Below, one piece after another: positions 26,137 to 35,091 of a DNA stretch of 64,000 nucleotides (positions are counted from its first letter, which is position 1; each line of letters opens with the position of its first letter). The notes beneath the pieces were generated by a model that did not search any database, was not told the DNA's origin, and saw only the letters and a list, made by a program, of their open reading frames with translations. A program made the position numbers and the translations under genes. The stretch comes from Gemmatimonadaceae bacterium (GTDB lineage Bacteria > Gemmatimonadota > Gemmatimonadetes > Gemmatimonadales > Gemmatimonadaceae), in assembly GCA_035533015.1 (NCBI GenBank), contig DATLUQ010000028.1, forward strand, positions 45,989 to 109,988, in the 5' to 3' direction.

Positions 26137-26592
26137 GTGAGCTATGTTGACGAGAATCTCCTGGCCGGCGAGCGGGTCTCGTTCCGGACCACACTCCACT
26201 GGAACATCTATGTTGTTCCGGTGCTGCTCTCGCTGGTCGTCTTCGCGCCGCTCACCTGGCTGGCGTTCGAGTCGCAGCGCCCGGTGGTGGCCGCTGCGCC
26301 CGTCGCCGCGATCGTCATCGCGCTGCTGAGCGCGTTCCTGCGCCGGCGGTCGTCGGAGTTCGCGGTCACGAACAAGCGCGTGATCATGAAGCTCGGTGTG
26401 TTCCAGACGCGGTCGGTGGAACTGCTGCTGCCGAAAGTCGAAGGCGTCGGGGTGAACCAGGGGCTGATGGGCAAGATGCTCGGCTATGGGGAGATCGTGG
26501 TCACCGGCAGTGGCGGGACCCGTGAGCAGTTTTCGGACATCGACAAACCGCTCGAGTTTCGGCGCGCGCTGCAGACGGCGACCAGCGCCTGA
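26137..26592 (+). CDS. Membrane protein with bacterial PH domain
   Basis: The 151-residue protein starts at the GTG at 26137. Two hydrophobic helices (about residues 24-44 and 48-67) are followed by a bacterial PH (bPH2/YdbT-like) domain with the usual EFAVTNKRVIMKLG and LPKVEGVGVNQGLMGKMLGY blocks. Such proteins are small membrane-anchored adaptors without a well-defined biochemical role. It is followed 13 nt later by the DUF2127 gene, so the pair is probably co-transcribed. Confidence 0.85.
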   Translation: MSYVDENLLAGERVSFRTTLHWNIYVVPVLLSLVVFAPLTWLAFESQRPVVAAAPVAAIVIALLSAFLRRRSSEFAVTNKRVIMKLGVFQTRSVELLLPKVEGVGVNQGLMGKMLGYGEIVVTGSGGTREQFSDIDKPLEFRRALQTATSA

Positions 26593-26605
26593 TGCGCGGT
26601 GGGCC

Positions 26606-27109
26606 GTGAGTTCGCCACAGCTCCACCGCGACCGTGTGCTCGAGCTGATCGCGGCGTTCAAACTGGTGAAGGCGCTGCTGCTGCTCATCGTGGTGGCCGG
26701 AGCATTGGAGTACGTGCGACCAGCGATCACGTTACGGGCCCGCGAATGGGTGGGCGCCATCTCGTTCACCGGCGAGCCGCGATTCGTGCGCGACCTGCTC
26801 GCGTGGCTGAGCGGCACGAGCGCCGCGCGCATCCGCGAGCTCGGTCTGGTGGCCTTGGGATACGCCGTTCTCTATACCCTCGAGGGCGTGGGCCTCTGGC
26901 TCGAACGACGGTGGGCGGAGTACCTGACGGTTATCGCTACGGCATCGTTCATTCCGTTCGAGGCAATCGCGCTCGCCGGCGGCCTCACGGGCCCCAAACT
27001 CTTCACATTCACGGTGAACGTGCTGGTGTGCGCGTATCTCGTGTGGCTGCTCCGGGGCACGAACGGGGCGGCGAAGCGCTTGGCCGGCGGCGATTCGACC
27101 ACCGGGTAG
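26606..27109 (+). CDS. DUF2127 membrane protein
   Basis: This 167-residue protein starts at the GTG at 26606. Its pattern matches DUF2127: an N-terminal AAFKLVKALLLLIVV helix, the block GYAVLYTLEGVGLWLERRWA and then AEYLTVIATASFIPFE, with a further helix at the C-terminus. About four membrane segments are predicted. The function of the family is unknown. It forms a two-gene unit with the PH-domain protein upstream. Confidence 0.85.
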   Translation: MSSPQLHRDRVLELIAAFKLVKALLLLIVVAGALEYVRPAITLRAREWVGAISFTGEPRFVRDLLAWLSGTSAARIRELGLVALGYAVLYTLEGVGLWLERRWAEYLTVIATASFIPFEAIALAGGLTGPKLFTFTVNVLVCAYLVWLLRGTNGAAKRLAGGDSTTG

Positions 27110-27215
27110 CGCTGGTCATCCGGTAGGTCCATACTTGGGTGAAGGTTTGCCGGCGCGCCGCGCAGGCCGGAGCGCCAACGAGCGGGCTGATACGTCGGTC
27201 CTGTGAGGTACCACG

Positions 27216-30200
27216 ATGGTCAACGCCCCCCGGATTGGCTGGCGTAAGTGGGCGCTAGCGTTCGGATCGGCCACCATCGTGCTGATGGCCGCCGGGTACT
27301 GGGTGTACCGAGTGGAGGCGGATGAAATCCACCGGGCCCAGTTCAGCGCCGTGGCGGCGGTGGGGCAGCTCAAGAGCGACCAGATCGAGCAATGGCGGCG
27401 GGAACGCAGCGTGGATGCCGCGGTGGCGGCGCGGGATCCAGCCTTCGCGATTGCGCTCCCCGCACTCTCGAACCCCGCCTTGCCGGCACTTCGCGCGCGC
27501 GCCCGCGCGCGTCTGAAGAGCGTGGCCGTGGCGTCCGACTACACGGACGGGTTGCTGACCTCGATGGATGGACGGGTTCTGCTCGCGGCGCACGACAGCA
27601 CACCGCCACTCGACTCGGCCACCCGGGCGGCGATCATGCAAGCGGCGCAGACGTCGGGCGGAGTCCTGTCCGACCTGTTTCTCGGGCGTGACGACTCGGT
27701 GTTCATCGACGCGGTGAGTGTGGTCCGCGACGGAATGGGCCGGCCGCTCGGCGCCATCGCCCTTCGCGCCAACGCACGCACCTATCTGTATCCGCTCATC
27801 GACGCCTGGCCCAACCCCAGCCGCAGCGCGGAGACGGTGCTGATCGAACGTCGCGGCAACGATGTACTGTCGCTCAGCGATCTGCGATATGAGGCCAACT
27901 CGGCGTTGCGGTGGCGGCGCTCGCTCACGCTGGTGGAATTTCCGGCGGTGCAGGCGGTGCTCGGGAGGCGCGGTCCGGTGGAAGGGGTGGACTATCGCGG
28001 CGTGGACGTGCTGGCGGATCTGCGCGCGATCCCGGGCTCTCCCTGGTTGATGGTGGCCAAGGTGGACGCCGACGAACTCCTCGCCGAAGCGCGGTACCGG
28101 GCGTGGGTGATCAGTCTCATGGTTGCCTCGCTGATCCTGGCGGCGGCGGCGGTGACGGCGTACGGCTACCGGCGCCGGCAGGCCGGGGTGTTCAGGGGCC
28201 TGTACGAGTCGACGCGCGAGGCACAGGCGGCGCTGGTGCAGAGCCTGGAACGCTTCCAGTTGGCCAACCGTGCGACGTTCGACGTCATCTGGGACTACGA
28301 CCCACAGGCGAACACGCTCTGGCACAACGACAATTTCCGGGAACGCTTCGGCTACCCGTCGCAGGACGCCGAAATCGGGCTGGAGTCATGGAGCAGCAGG
28401 GTGCACGAGGATGATCGGGCGCGCGCACGCGCCGGACTCGACGCCGCCGTCGCATCCACGGCCACGTTCTGGTCCGACTCCTATCGGTTCCGCCGACGCG
28501 ACGGCACGTACGCGATGGTCGAAGACCGCGGCAATATCGTGCGTGACGCCGAGGGGCGCGCCGTGCGGGTAATCGGCGCCATGCAGGACGTCACGCAGAT
28601 GCGACGGGCCGAACAGGGGATACGGCGGCTCAACCGCGTGTACGCCGTGCTCAGCGAGATCAACCAGGCGATCGTACGGATCCGGGATCAGCCGGCGCTG
28701 TTCGAGCGGGCCTGCGCGATCGCCGTGGAGCGGGGCCAACTCCGCATGGCGTGGGTGGGTCTGCGCGATGGACACTCCCCGGAGTTGCGCGTCGCGGCGT
28801 CGGCCGGCCTGAGCGCCGGGTATCTGGAAACAGTCAAGATCGACATCGGCGATCCCACCCGCGGGAGCGGCCCGACGGGAGTCGCCGTGCGCGAAGGCCG
28901 GCACGACGTCTGCAATGACATCGAACACGATCCCCGCATGGCCCCCTGGCGCGACCGGGCGCTGCGCCTGGGGTTCCGGTCGTCCGCTGCGTTTCCATTG
29001 ATCGTCGATCGGGTCGTCCGCGGCGCGTTCACCCTGTACGCCGCCGAGCCGGACTTCTTCGACCGCGACGAACTGGCATTGCTCGACGATCTCGCGATGA
29101 GCATCAGCTTCGCCATGGAACTCGCCGAGCAGGAGTCCAACCGGCGGCAGCTGGAGGCGCAGTTCCTGCAAGCCCAGAAAATGGAGACGGTGGGCAGGTT
29201 GGCCGGCGGCATCGCGCACGACTTCAACAACCTGCTCACGGTGATCAACGGCACGGCTGGTATGCTGCTGGAATACGACGCGGTGGACGCGGGCCTGCGC
29301 CGGGATCTGATGGCGATCAAAGACGCCGGTGACCGGGCGGCGGCGCTCACCCGTCAACTGCTGGCGTTCAGCCGCCAACAACTGCTGACGCCCGACGTCA
29401 TCGACCTCAACGCCCTGGTCGGCCGAATGCAGCCCATGCTACGGCGGCTGATCAGCGAGAACATCGACCTCGTCGTCACGCCGGGTGCGGCACTCGGCAG
29501 CGTCCGGGCCGATCCGGGTCAGATCGAACAGGTCGTGTTGAATCTCGTCGTGAACGCGAGCGATGCGATGCCCGCGGGCGGCACGCTGACGATCGAGACG
29601 GAGAACGCCGATCTGGACTCAACGTACGCCGAGTCCCATCCGTCGGTGCCGCCGGGTGCGTACGTGGTGCTCTCGATCGCCGATACCGGTACCGGGATGG
29701 ATGAGGCGATCCGGCAGAAGATCTTTGAACCGTTCTTCACGACCAAAGAAGCCGGAAAGGGTACCGGCCTTGGGCTCGCGACGGTGTACGGCATCATCAA
29801 GCAGAGTGAGGGCAGCGTCTGGGTGGACAGCCAGCCGGGGCGCGGGTCGGTGTTCAAGATCTATCTGCCTCGGGTCGCGGAAGGGGCGCCGTCGCGCACG
29901 CCGGCCGAGGCACTGGCCATGCCGCGGGGAACGGAGACGATTCTCCTGGTTGAAGACGACGAGGCGGTGCGACGCCTCGCCGCGAGGATCCTGACGGCGG
30001 CCGGATACACGGTGCTCCCGGCGGCGGACGGCGCGGAAGCGCTCGAGATTCTGGGCCGGCAGGAGACGCCGATCCAACTGCTGCTGAGCGATGTGGTGCT
30101 TCCGGGGATCAGCGGACGCGAACTCGCCGCCCGGGTCGCGGAGCGTTACCCAGAAATCGGCGTCCTGCTGACCTCCGGCTACACCGACGACGCGATGCTG

Positions 30201-30299
30201 CGGATGGCCGTGACCGACAGCACCGCCCACTTCCTGGGCAAGCCCTACACGGCGGTCGAACTGACGCGTCGCGTGCGCGAGGTGCTCGACGCGCCCTGA
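27216..30299 (+). CDS. Hybrid sensor histidine kinase (PAS, GAF, HisKA, HATPase, receiver)
   Basis: The 1027 residues hold, in order: a transmembrane helix (about 12-31), an extracytoplasmic sensor region (about 32-295, Cache-like), a second helix (about 297-318), a PAS fold (about 345-460), a GAF domain (about 475-635), HisKA with the phospho-accepting His in GGIAHDFNNLL (about 665), the ATPase with NLVVNASDAM, DTGTGMD and GTGLGLATVYGI, and a C-terminal receiver (about 905-1025) with EDDE and the phospho-Asp in LLLSDVVLPG. No response regulator or output gene is next to it, so it must signal to a distant partner. A GAGGT ribosome site precedes the ATG. Confidence 0.95.
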   Translation: MVNAPRIGWRKWALAFGSATIVLMAAGYWVYRVEADEIHRAQFSAVAAVGQLKSDQIEQWRRERSVDAAVAARDPAFAIALPALSNPALPALRARARARLKSVAVASDYTDGLLTSMDGRVLLAAHDSTPPLDSATRAAIMQAAQTSGGVLSDLFLGRDDSVFIDAVSVVRDGMGRPLGAIALRANARTYLYPLIDAWPNPSRSAETVLIERRGNDVLSLSDLRYEANSALRWRRSLTLVEFPAVQAVLGRRGPVEGVDYRGVDVLADLRAIPGSPWLMVAKVDADELLAEARYRAWVISLMVASLILAAAAVTAYGYRRRQAGVFRGLYESTREAQAALVQSLERFQLANRATFDVIWDYDPQANTLWHNDNFRERFGYPSQDAEIGLESWSSRVHEDDRARARAGLDAAVASTATFWSDSYRFRRRDGTYAMVEDRGNIVRDAEGRAVRVIGAMQDVTQMRRAEQGIRRLNRVYAVLSEINQAIVRIRDQPALFERACAIAVERGQLRMAWVGLRDGHSPELRVAASAGLSAGYLETVKIDIGDPTRGSGPTGVAVREGRHDVCNDIEHDPRMAPWRDRALRLGFRSSAAFPLIVDRVVRGAFTLYAAEPDFFDRDELALLDDLAMSISFAMELAEQESNRRQLEAQFLQAQKMETVGRLAGGIAHDFNNLLTVINGTAGMLLEYDAVDAGLRRDLMAIKDAGDRAAALTRQLLAFSRQQLLTPDVIDLNALVGRMQPMLRRLISENIDLVVTPGAALGSVRADPGQIEQVVLNLVVNASDAMPAGGTLTIETENADLDSTYAESHPSVPPGAYVVLSIADTGTGMDEAIRQKIFEPFFTTKEAGKGTGLGLATVYGIIKQSEGSVWVDSQPGRGSVFKIYLPRVAEGAPSRTPAEALAMPRGTETILLVEDDEAVRRLAARILTAAGYTVLPAADGAEALEILGRQETPIQLLLSDVVLPGISGRELAARVAERYPEIGVLLTSGYTDDAMLRMAVTDSTAHFLGKPYTAVELTRRVREVLDAP

Positions 30300-30364
30300 T
30301 GGTCGTGTTGACGGCCGGCCGCGGGGTCGCCGGGCGCACTCGCGCTCCTTCCTCCGGCGCCGGA

Positions 30365-30937
30365 CTACCCGTGCGCGCTCGTCACGTGCTCGGCCAGGAA
30401 CCACACCTGTAGCTCGTTGGTGCGGATCACGCCGCTCACGACGAGATCGTTGGTTCCGTCGTCGCCCGCTTTGGCGGCGTCACGCGCCGTGGCCCGTGCT
30501 GCTTCGAGCACGACCTCGTGTGCGTGGAGCAACCGCTGGATCTGCGCTTCGGCGGTCTCACGCCCGCGCGGCGGCCGGGGAACGAGCGTCGTCTCGGCCA
30601 CGTCCTGCGCCATCGCGATACTGAGTCCGCCGAGCATCATGATGCGCTCGGCCAGGGAATCGACCAGTTCCGATTGCTCGCCCCAGTGCTTGTCGAACAG
30701 CAGATGCAATTGGTAAAACGTGGGGCCGGACACCTGCCAGTGATGCTTCTTGTACAGGTCGCGCAGGGCCATGGTATCAGCGAGCACCTGGTTCAGGTTC
30801 TCCACCGACTGCTTGCACGCCGATTCGGACAGCGCGATGGGCAGCTTGCGCTCGTGGCCGAACTCCTGGGTGACCTGGTGGTCAGTGCGCGGTTCCGCTT
30901 TGCCGCGGGCCGGCGCCGGTCTGGTTGTCGTCGTCAT
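30365..30937 (-). CDS. dps: Dps-like DNA-protection ferritin
   Basis: Dps dodecamers oxidise and store iron and protect DNA in starvation or oxidative stress. The 190-residue protein has a basic, Pro/Ala/Arg/Lys-rich N-terminal tail suited to DNA binding, the ferroxidase signature KKHHWQVSGPTFYQLHLLFD with H of the dinuclear site, and DSLAERIMMLGG. A strong GGAGG ribosome site precedes the ATG. It is divergent from the LOG-family gene and convergent with the histidine kinase gene. Confidence 0.93.
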   Translation of the reverse strand: MTTTTRPAPARGKAEPRTDHQVTQEFGHERKLPIALSESACKQSVENLNQVLADTMALRDLYKKHHWQVSGPTFYQLHLLFDKHWGEQSELVDSLAERIMMLGGLSIAMAQDVAETTLVPRPPRGRETAEAQIQRLLHAHEVVLEAARATARDAAKAGDDGTNDLVVSGVIRTNELQVWFLAEHVTSAHG

Positions 30938-31123
30938 AGTTCATTCCTCCATATTTGAAGATGAACGGGTTTTCCCGGCGACGACAAGTGGGTTGGGCCC
31001 GTACGCGGGCGCGGTGACTCCCCGACGACCGCTGCCCCCGTATGAGCGGATTGCGGGAGCCGCGCCCCATCGTCCATGATGTAGCACGGCCTGCAGCGCC
31101 GCCGCCAACCCTGATCGCTGGAC

Positions 31124-31732
31124 ATGCAACCCCCCGATTCATCCGTGAAGATCCGCACGCTCTGTGTCTTCTGCGCGTCGAGCCCCGGCGCCAATCCACG
31201 CTACGTGGCGGCGACCCGCGAGTTCGGCGCGCTGATGGCGAGGTCCGGCCGCCGCATCGTGTACGGCGGCGGCAACACCGGGCTGATGGGCGCGCTGGCA
31301 GACGCGGCGCTCGCGGCCGGTGGTGAGGTGGTGGGGCTCATGCCCCGGCACCTCGTGGACCGCGAGGTGGCGCACCGGGGCCTCACGAGGCTGGACGTCG
31401 TGGCGTCGATGCACGAACGGAAAGCGCGGCTGGCCGACATGGCCGACGGGTTCGTGGCGCTGCCGGGCGGTCTCGGCACCCTCGAAGAGTTCACCGAGAT
31501 CTGGACGTGGGGCCAACTTGGGCTCCACGCCAAGCCATACGGACTACTCAACGTCGCCGGGTACTACGATCCGCTGCTGGCGTTCCTCGATCATGCGGTG
31601 TCGGAGCGCTTCGTGCGCCCCGAACACCGCGCGATGGTACGGGTGGCCGACGATCCGGCGATGCTGGTCACCGCGATGGAGTCCGCGCCGGCGCCGGCGC
31701 AGCCCAAGTACATCGATCGGTCGGCGACGTAG
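31124..31732 (+). CDS. LOG-family protein (TIGR00730), nucleoside 5'-monophosphate phosphoribohydrolase
   Basis: A 202-residue Rossmann-like protein with the two family motifs VYGGGNTGLMG and LPGGLGTLEEFTE (PGGxGTxxE). Members cleave N6-modified or unmodified AMP to base and ribose 5-phosphate; bacterial ones may act in nucleotide salvage rather than cytokinin activation. The ATG at 31124 lacks a clear ribosome site; a GTG at 31145 (VKIRTLCVFC) is a possible alternative. It ends 4 nt before the convergent DinB gene. Confidence 0.93.
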   Translation: MQPPDSSVKIRTLCVFCASSPGANPRYVAATREFGALMARSGRRIVYGGGNTGLMGALADAALAAGGEVVGLMPRHLVDREVAHRGLTRLDVVASMHERKARLADMADGFVALPGGLGTLEEFTEIWTWGQLGLHAKPYGLLNVAGYYDPLLAFLDHAVSERFVRPEHRAMVRVADDPAMLVTAMESAPAPAQPKYIDRSAT

Positions 31733-31736
31733 CGGG

Positions 31737-32216
31737 CTACTGCCGCTCCCAGAATGGCGGCGGCGCGATGTTCAGCGCGCGCAGATAGACGTAGCCCTGC
31801 GCCCGGTGGTGGATCTCGTTATCGATCACGTACATGACGAGATCGCAGGCGCGCCCCTCGTAGTAGCCGAACGCGTTGACCGTCTCCTGAAAGCGCGTGG
31901 CCGGGATCTTCGGCCAGCCTTCATTCATCTTGGCGGTGGAAGCGTCCCACAGGCGCAGCACCTCAGCTTTGGGCTTCGGGTCGGCGGAGACTCCTTCCAC
32001 CCAGTCGCCGGTGAGCACGCCATGAACCGTTGGCGCGGCCATACGCAGCATCTCCACGGCCATGGTGCCGAAGGGCCGCATGCCGCCCACCGCGAAGGTG
32101 TTGAACTGTTCGTCGGGAAACGCCTCGATCACGCGGCGGGTGAGACGGCGATGCCCCTGCCAGTGTTCGAGCAGGGCGTGCGGAGTGAGAAAGACTTCGG
32201 GTGCGGTCGCGGTCAT
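31737..32216 (-). CDS. DinB-family protein
   Basis: The 159-residue protein starts at the ATG at 32216, preceded by GAGG at good spacing. It has the DinB four-helix pattern with an early His (HWQGHRRLTRRVIEAFPDEQ) and a later HHRAQGYVYLR that would complete the metal-binding His triad. DinB/YfiT-like proteins are metal-dependent thiol transferases or have unknown roles; the substrate here cannot be read. A second, exported DinB protein is encoded at 45663. The 298 nt upstream (32217-32514) hold no credible gene. Confidence 0.85.
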   Translation of the reverse strand: MTATAPEVFLTPHALLEHWQGHRRLTRRVIEAFPDEQFNTFAVGGMRPFGTMAVEMLRMAAPTVHGVLTGDWVEGVSADPKPKAEVLRLWDASTAKMNEGWPKIPATRFQETVNAFGYYEGRACDLVMYVIDNEIHHRAQGYVYLRALNIAPPPFWERQ

Positions 32217-32514
32217 GGCATGGTTCCTCGCGCGGCGATGGGGTGAAGGCACAAACGGAACTTCGTGAGCTTCGGCCTTTGTTCGGGCACAAGAAGATAT
32301 GCGACGTATCCGTGGCATGCAAGCGGCGGCGCGGACGACATGCGATGCTGGAGCGGCCGGTCCCTCGCGTGCTCGGTTCCTTCAAAATGGCTCGAGTTCG
32401 AGCGCATGATTCGCCCCGTCGGGGCACGGGTTGGGGGCGGTTGCCCCACGACGGACATGCAACAGCTGACGATGGTGCTCACGCCGACGAGTTGAAGGTG
32501 CGGCGTGCGCGTGA

Positions 32515-34317
32515 TCACACGGGCGTCGGCTCTGGCATTTCGAGGGCGGCGTCCACTCGTCGCGCGAGATCCCGGGCGCGGTCGATGTCGGCGGTAAGTT
32601 CGTCCACCGATGCCCGGCCGGCATGCAGCCGGAGCAGATCGAGGCGCAGGTTCTCGATGGCGGTGACGGCGGTGGCGAGGCGCTCGGCCTTGGAGGGATC
32701 GGCGCCGTCCAGCTGGTGGAGCGCGGCGGCGTCGGACTGGAGGCGTGCGAGGAGCGCGGGAACCTCGCCGAGCCGGCGGCGCTGCTCTCCGGGAAGCGCG
32801 TGGTACAGATCTTCGGTGGCGCGCGCCAGCAGGACGGCGGTGGGTTCGGCGGACGGGACCATCTGCTGTGTCTTCACCGTACGGCCGACAACGCGGAACA
32901 GCCAACGGCCGAACGGTCCGGCCATGAGGCGGTTCCAGAAGGTGCCCGGCTTCCCTGCCCGGAGGTCATGCCACACGCGGCGCGCTGCCATGGCGGGCGT
33001 CGTGATGCCGACGACGAATCCGAGGACGTCCAGCCCGTACCCGTTGGCGCTATTGGTCAGATAGAAGCCCGCCGACGTGACTGCCAGCCCGCCGAGCGCC
33101 GTGATCCAGGTGCGCGGGCCCACGCCGTGCGCCGGCTCGGCGGTGCTCTCGAGGTCGTGTTCCCGGTCGGCCACGATCGCGGCGGCGCGTACGGCATCGT
33201 GTCGGTAGCCGTCGCGGATGAGATTCCGCGTCTCGCTCGCCAGTTGGGCGGCGCGCGTAGCGGCGACGCCGAGAAGCGCCGCGGCGACGACGAACTCGAT
33301 CGCCGTCGCGATGCCGAGAAAGTCGCCCGCGAACAATTTCATGATTTCGAATGCCACGACGGTCGCGGCGGCCGTCACGCCGAGCGGCGCGATCTCGCCG
33401 CCGATGCGCTCGGCAACCTGCACGTACCGCCGGACGGGCAGGGGCACCACCCCGAGCGCGCCGCGCGCCTCGCCGACATTCGCGGCGAAGGCGTCGGCTG
33501 ATTCGAAGCGATCGTCGGGCGATTTGGCGAGCAAGCGGTCCACGGCGCCGACGAAGCTGGGCGGCAGACGCGGCGCGGCGGTACCGACGGAAGGCGCCGG
33601 CTGCTCGGCGTGCATGAGCAGCAGCGCGTGCGGACTCCGCGATTCGAAGGGCAGGCGGCCGGTGGCGGCGAAGTACGCGGTGCCGCCGAGCGAGTAGAGA
33701 TCACTGCGGCCGTCCACGTCGTCGCCGCGCGCCTGCTCGGGGCTCATGTACTGCGGCGTGCCCACGGGCACTCCGCCACCGGGGTCGAGGGACTGGGCGA
33801 CGCGGGCGATGCCGAAGTCGGTGACGAGGGCGCGGCCCGTGCCGCGCTCGAGGAGGATGTTGTCGGGCTTGACGTCGCGGTGGACGACGCCGCGCGCGTG
33901 CGCGTGACCGAGCGCCCAGGCCACCTCCTGCGTGATGCGCATGACCTCGCCCGGCGCGAGCGGTCCGGCGCGGCGCACGCGGGCGCCGAGCGTCTCGCCG
34001 TCCACGTAGGTCATGACGAAGAACACGAGGTCGCCATGTTCCTCGACGGCGTGGATGGGGACGATGTGCGGATGCGACAGCTTGGCGGCGGTGCGCGCCT
34101 CGCGCAGGAACAGCGCGCGGAGGTCGTCGCGCTGGGCCAGGTCGGGCGGCAGGAGCTTGACGGCCACGGGACGGTCGAGCGCCACGTCGCGAGCGAGAAA
34201 GACGACGCCCATGCCGCCGCGTCCGACTTCACGCTCGATGGAATACCGCCCCTTCACGACCTGCTGGAGGGCGAGGAATTCGGGGGCGGGCGCGAGGGGG
34301 AGTGGGGTGGTCGCCAT
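32515..34317 (-). CDS. Ser/Thr protein kinase with multi-pass membrane C-terminus
   Basis: The kinase domain (about residues 24-290) is complete: VGRGGMGVVFLARD, VAVKLL, HRDVKPDNILLE, DFGIAR and MSPEQARG. The C-terminal half differs from PASTA-type kinases. It has hydrophobic segments at about 325-360, 405-440 and beyond (LGVAATRAAQL, TWITALGGLAVTSAGFYL), then a helical region likely to form coiled coil (about 490-590) rich in Leu and Arg. It is a stand-alone gene with no phosphatase beside it. A cytoplasmic kinase tethered by several helices is the simplest reading; what its C-terminus senses is unknown. Confidence 0.93.
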   Translation of the reverse strand: MATTPLPLAPAPEFLALQQVVKGRYSIEREVGRGGMGVVFLARDVALDRPVAVKLLPPDLAQRDDLRALFLREARTAAKLSHPHIVPIHAVEEHGDLVFFVMTYVDGETLGARVRRAGPLAPGEVMRITQEVAWALGHAHARGVVHRDVKPDNILLERGTGRALVTDFGIARVAQSLDPGGGVPVGTPQYMSPEQARGDDVDGRSDLYSLGGTAYFAATGRLPFESRSPHALLLMHAEQPAPSVGTAAPRLPPSFVGAVDRLLAKSPDDRFESADAFAANVGEARGALGVVPLPVRRYVQVAERIGGEIAPLGVTAAATVVAFEIMKLFAGDFLGIATAIEFVVAAALLGVAATRAAQLASETRNLIRDGYRHDAVRAAAIVADREHDLESTAEPAHGVGPRTWITALGGLAVTSAGFYLTNSANGYGLDVLGFVVGITTPAMAARRVWHDLRAGKPGTFWNRLMAGPFGRWLFRVVGRTVKTQQMVPSAEPTAVLLARATEDLYHALPGEQRRRLGEVPALLARLQSDAAALHQLDGADPSKAERLATAVTAIENLRLDLLRLHAGRASVDELTADIDRARDLARRVDAALEMPEPTPV

Positions 34318-34409
34318 GTGGGATCAGTATGGCATACGCGGGGCGGGCGGCGGAAGATTCCGCCGACCACCGCGGGCTACCGCGCCGATGGCGCGCCACC
34401 TCGCGCCGG

Positions 34410-34898
34410 CTAGAAGGCGGCGGCCCCGCGCGAGAGCATGGTCTGCCAGAGTTCGCGGTTGGCGTCCCACCGCTCGCGTTCCGTCGCGATGGTGATAACG
34501 GCGATATTGGTCTTGAGCGTATCGAACAGCGGGGTGAGCTTGGCCACGCTGGCCTTGGACAGCACGCCCTGGTCGTCGATCATCGCGGTCCACAGTTGGA
34601 TGTTCGCGTCCCAGCGTTCCTTCTCGGGGGCGTTGTGGATGCGGCCCACGTTGTAGCGTATGCGTTCCAGCACGGCCGACATCCTGTCGTGTTCGGTCTT
34701 GGCGATGGGGCCGGTGCGGGCCAGTTCGATCTGCCAGAGTTCGATGTTGGCGCTCCAGCGTTCCTTCTCGGCGACGTTCTTGATGAGCGCGACGTTGGCC
34801 TTCATCACATCGATCGGTGCCCTGGTAGCCGGCGCCTGCTGGCTGGTGGCGAGCGCAGGCACCATGAGCAGCAACGACCACAAATTCTTGAGCTTCAT
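34410..34898 (-). CDS. Exported protein made of three 48-residue repeats
   Basis: The ATG at 34898 has a near-ideal GAGGAG ribosome site. After a signal peptide (about 1-19) the protein is three tandem repeats of exactly 48 residues, marked by EKERWSANIELWQ (44-56), EKERWDANIQLWT (92-104) and ERERWDANRELWQ (140-152). The repeats look helical with conserved Trp pairs, and no cysteine or enzyme motif is visible. I do not know the family. It is a stand-alone gene between the kinase and the BNR-propeller gene, all on the minus strand. Confidence 0.8.
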   Translation of the reverse strand: MKLKNLWSLLLMVPALATSQQAPATRAPIDVMKANVALIKNVAEKERWSANIELWQIELARTGPIAKTEHDRMSAVLERIRYNVGRIHNAPEKERWDANIQLWTAMIDDQGVLSKASVAKLTPLFDTLKTNIAVITIATERERWDANRELWQTMLSRGAAAF

Positions 34899-35028
34899 GA
34901 GATCTCCTCGATAAGCGGGACCGGCGGCCAGTGGCGGTCGCACAGTCGGGTGCAATGTGCGGGCTGACCCGGGCGGGCAATGTCGGGGAGGAGGAGCAAG
35001 GGACGTAGGGGATTGGCGTACCCTGCAA

Positions 35029-35059
35029 GAGCGGCGCCCCCGTCCTGGGAGCGCCGCTC
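35029..35059 (-). terminator. Hairpin after the BNR-propeller gene
   Basis: GAGCGGCGC (35029-35037) and GCGCCGCTC (35051-35059) make a perfect 9-bp stem with a 13-nt loop, about 30 nt downstream of the propeller gene stop on the minus strand. No T-run follows, so this is a candidate only. Confidence 0.45.
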
Positions 35060-35091
35060 CGTGGCCAACTCGATGCCCGCAGGTCAGCCGC

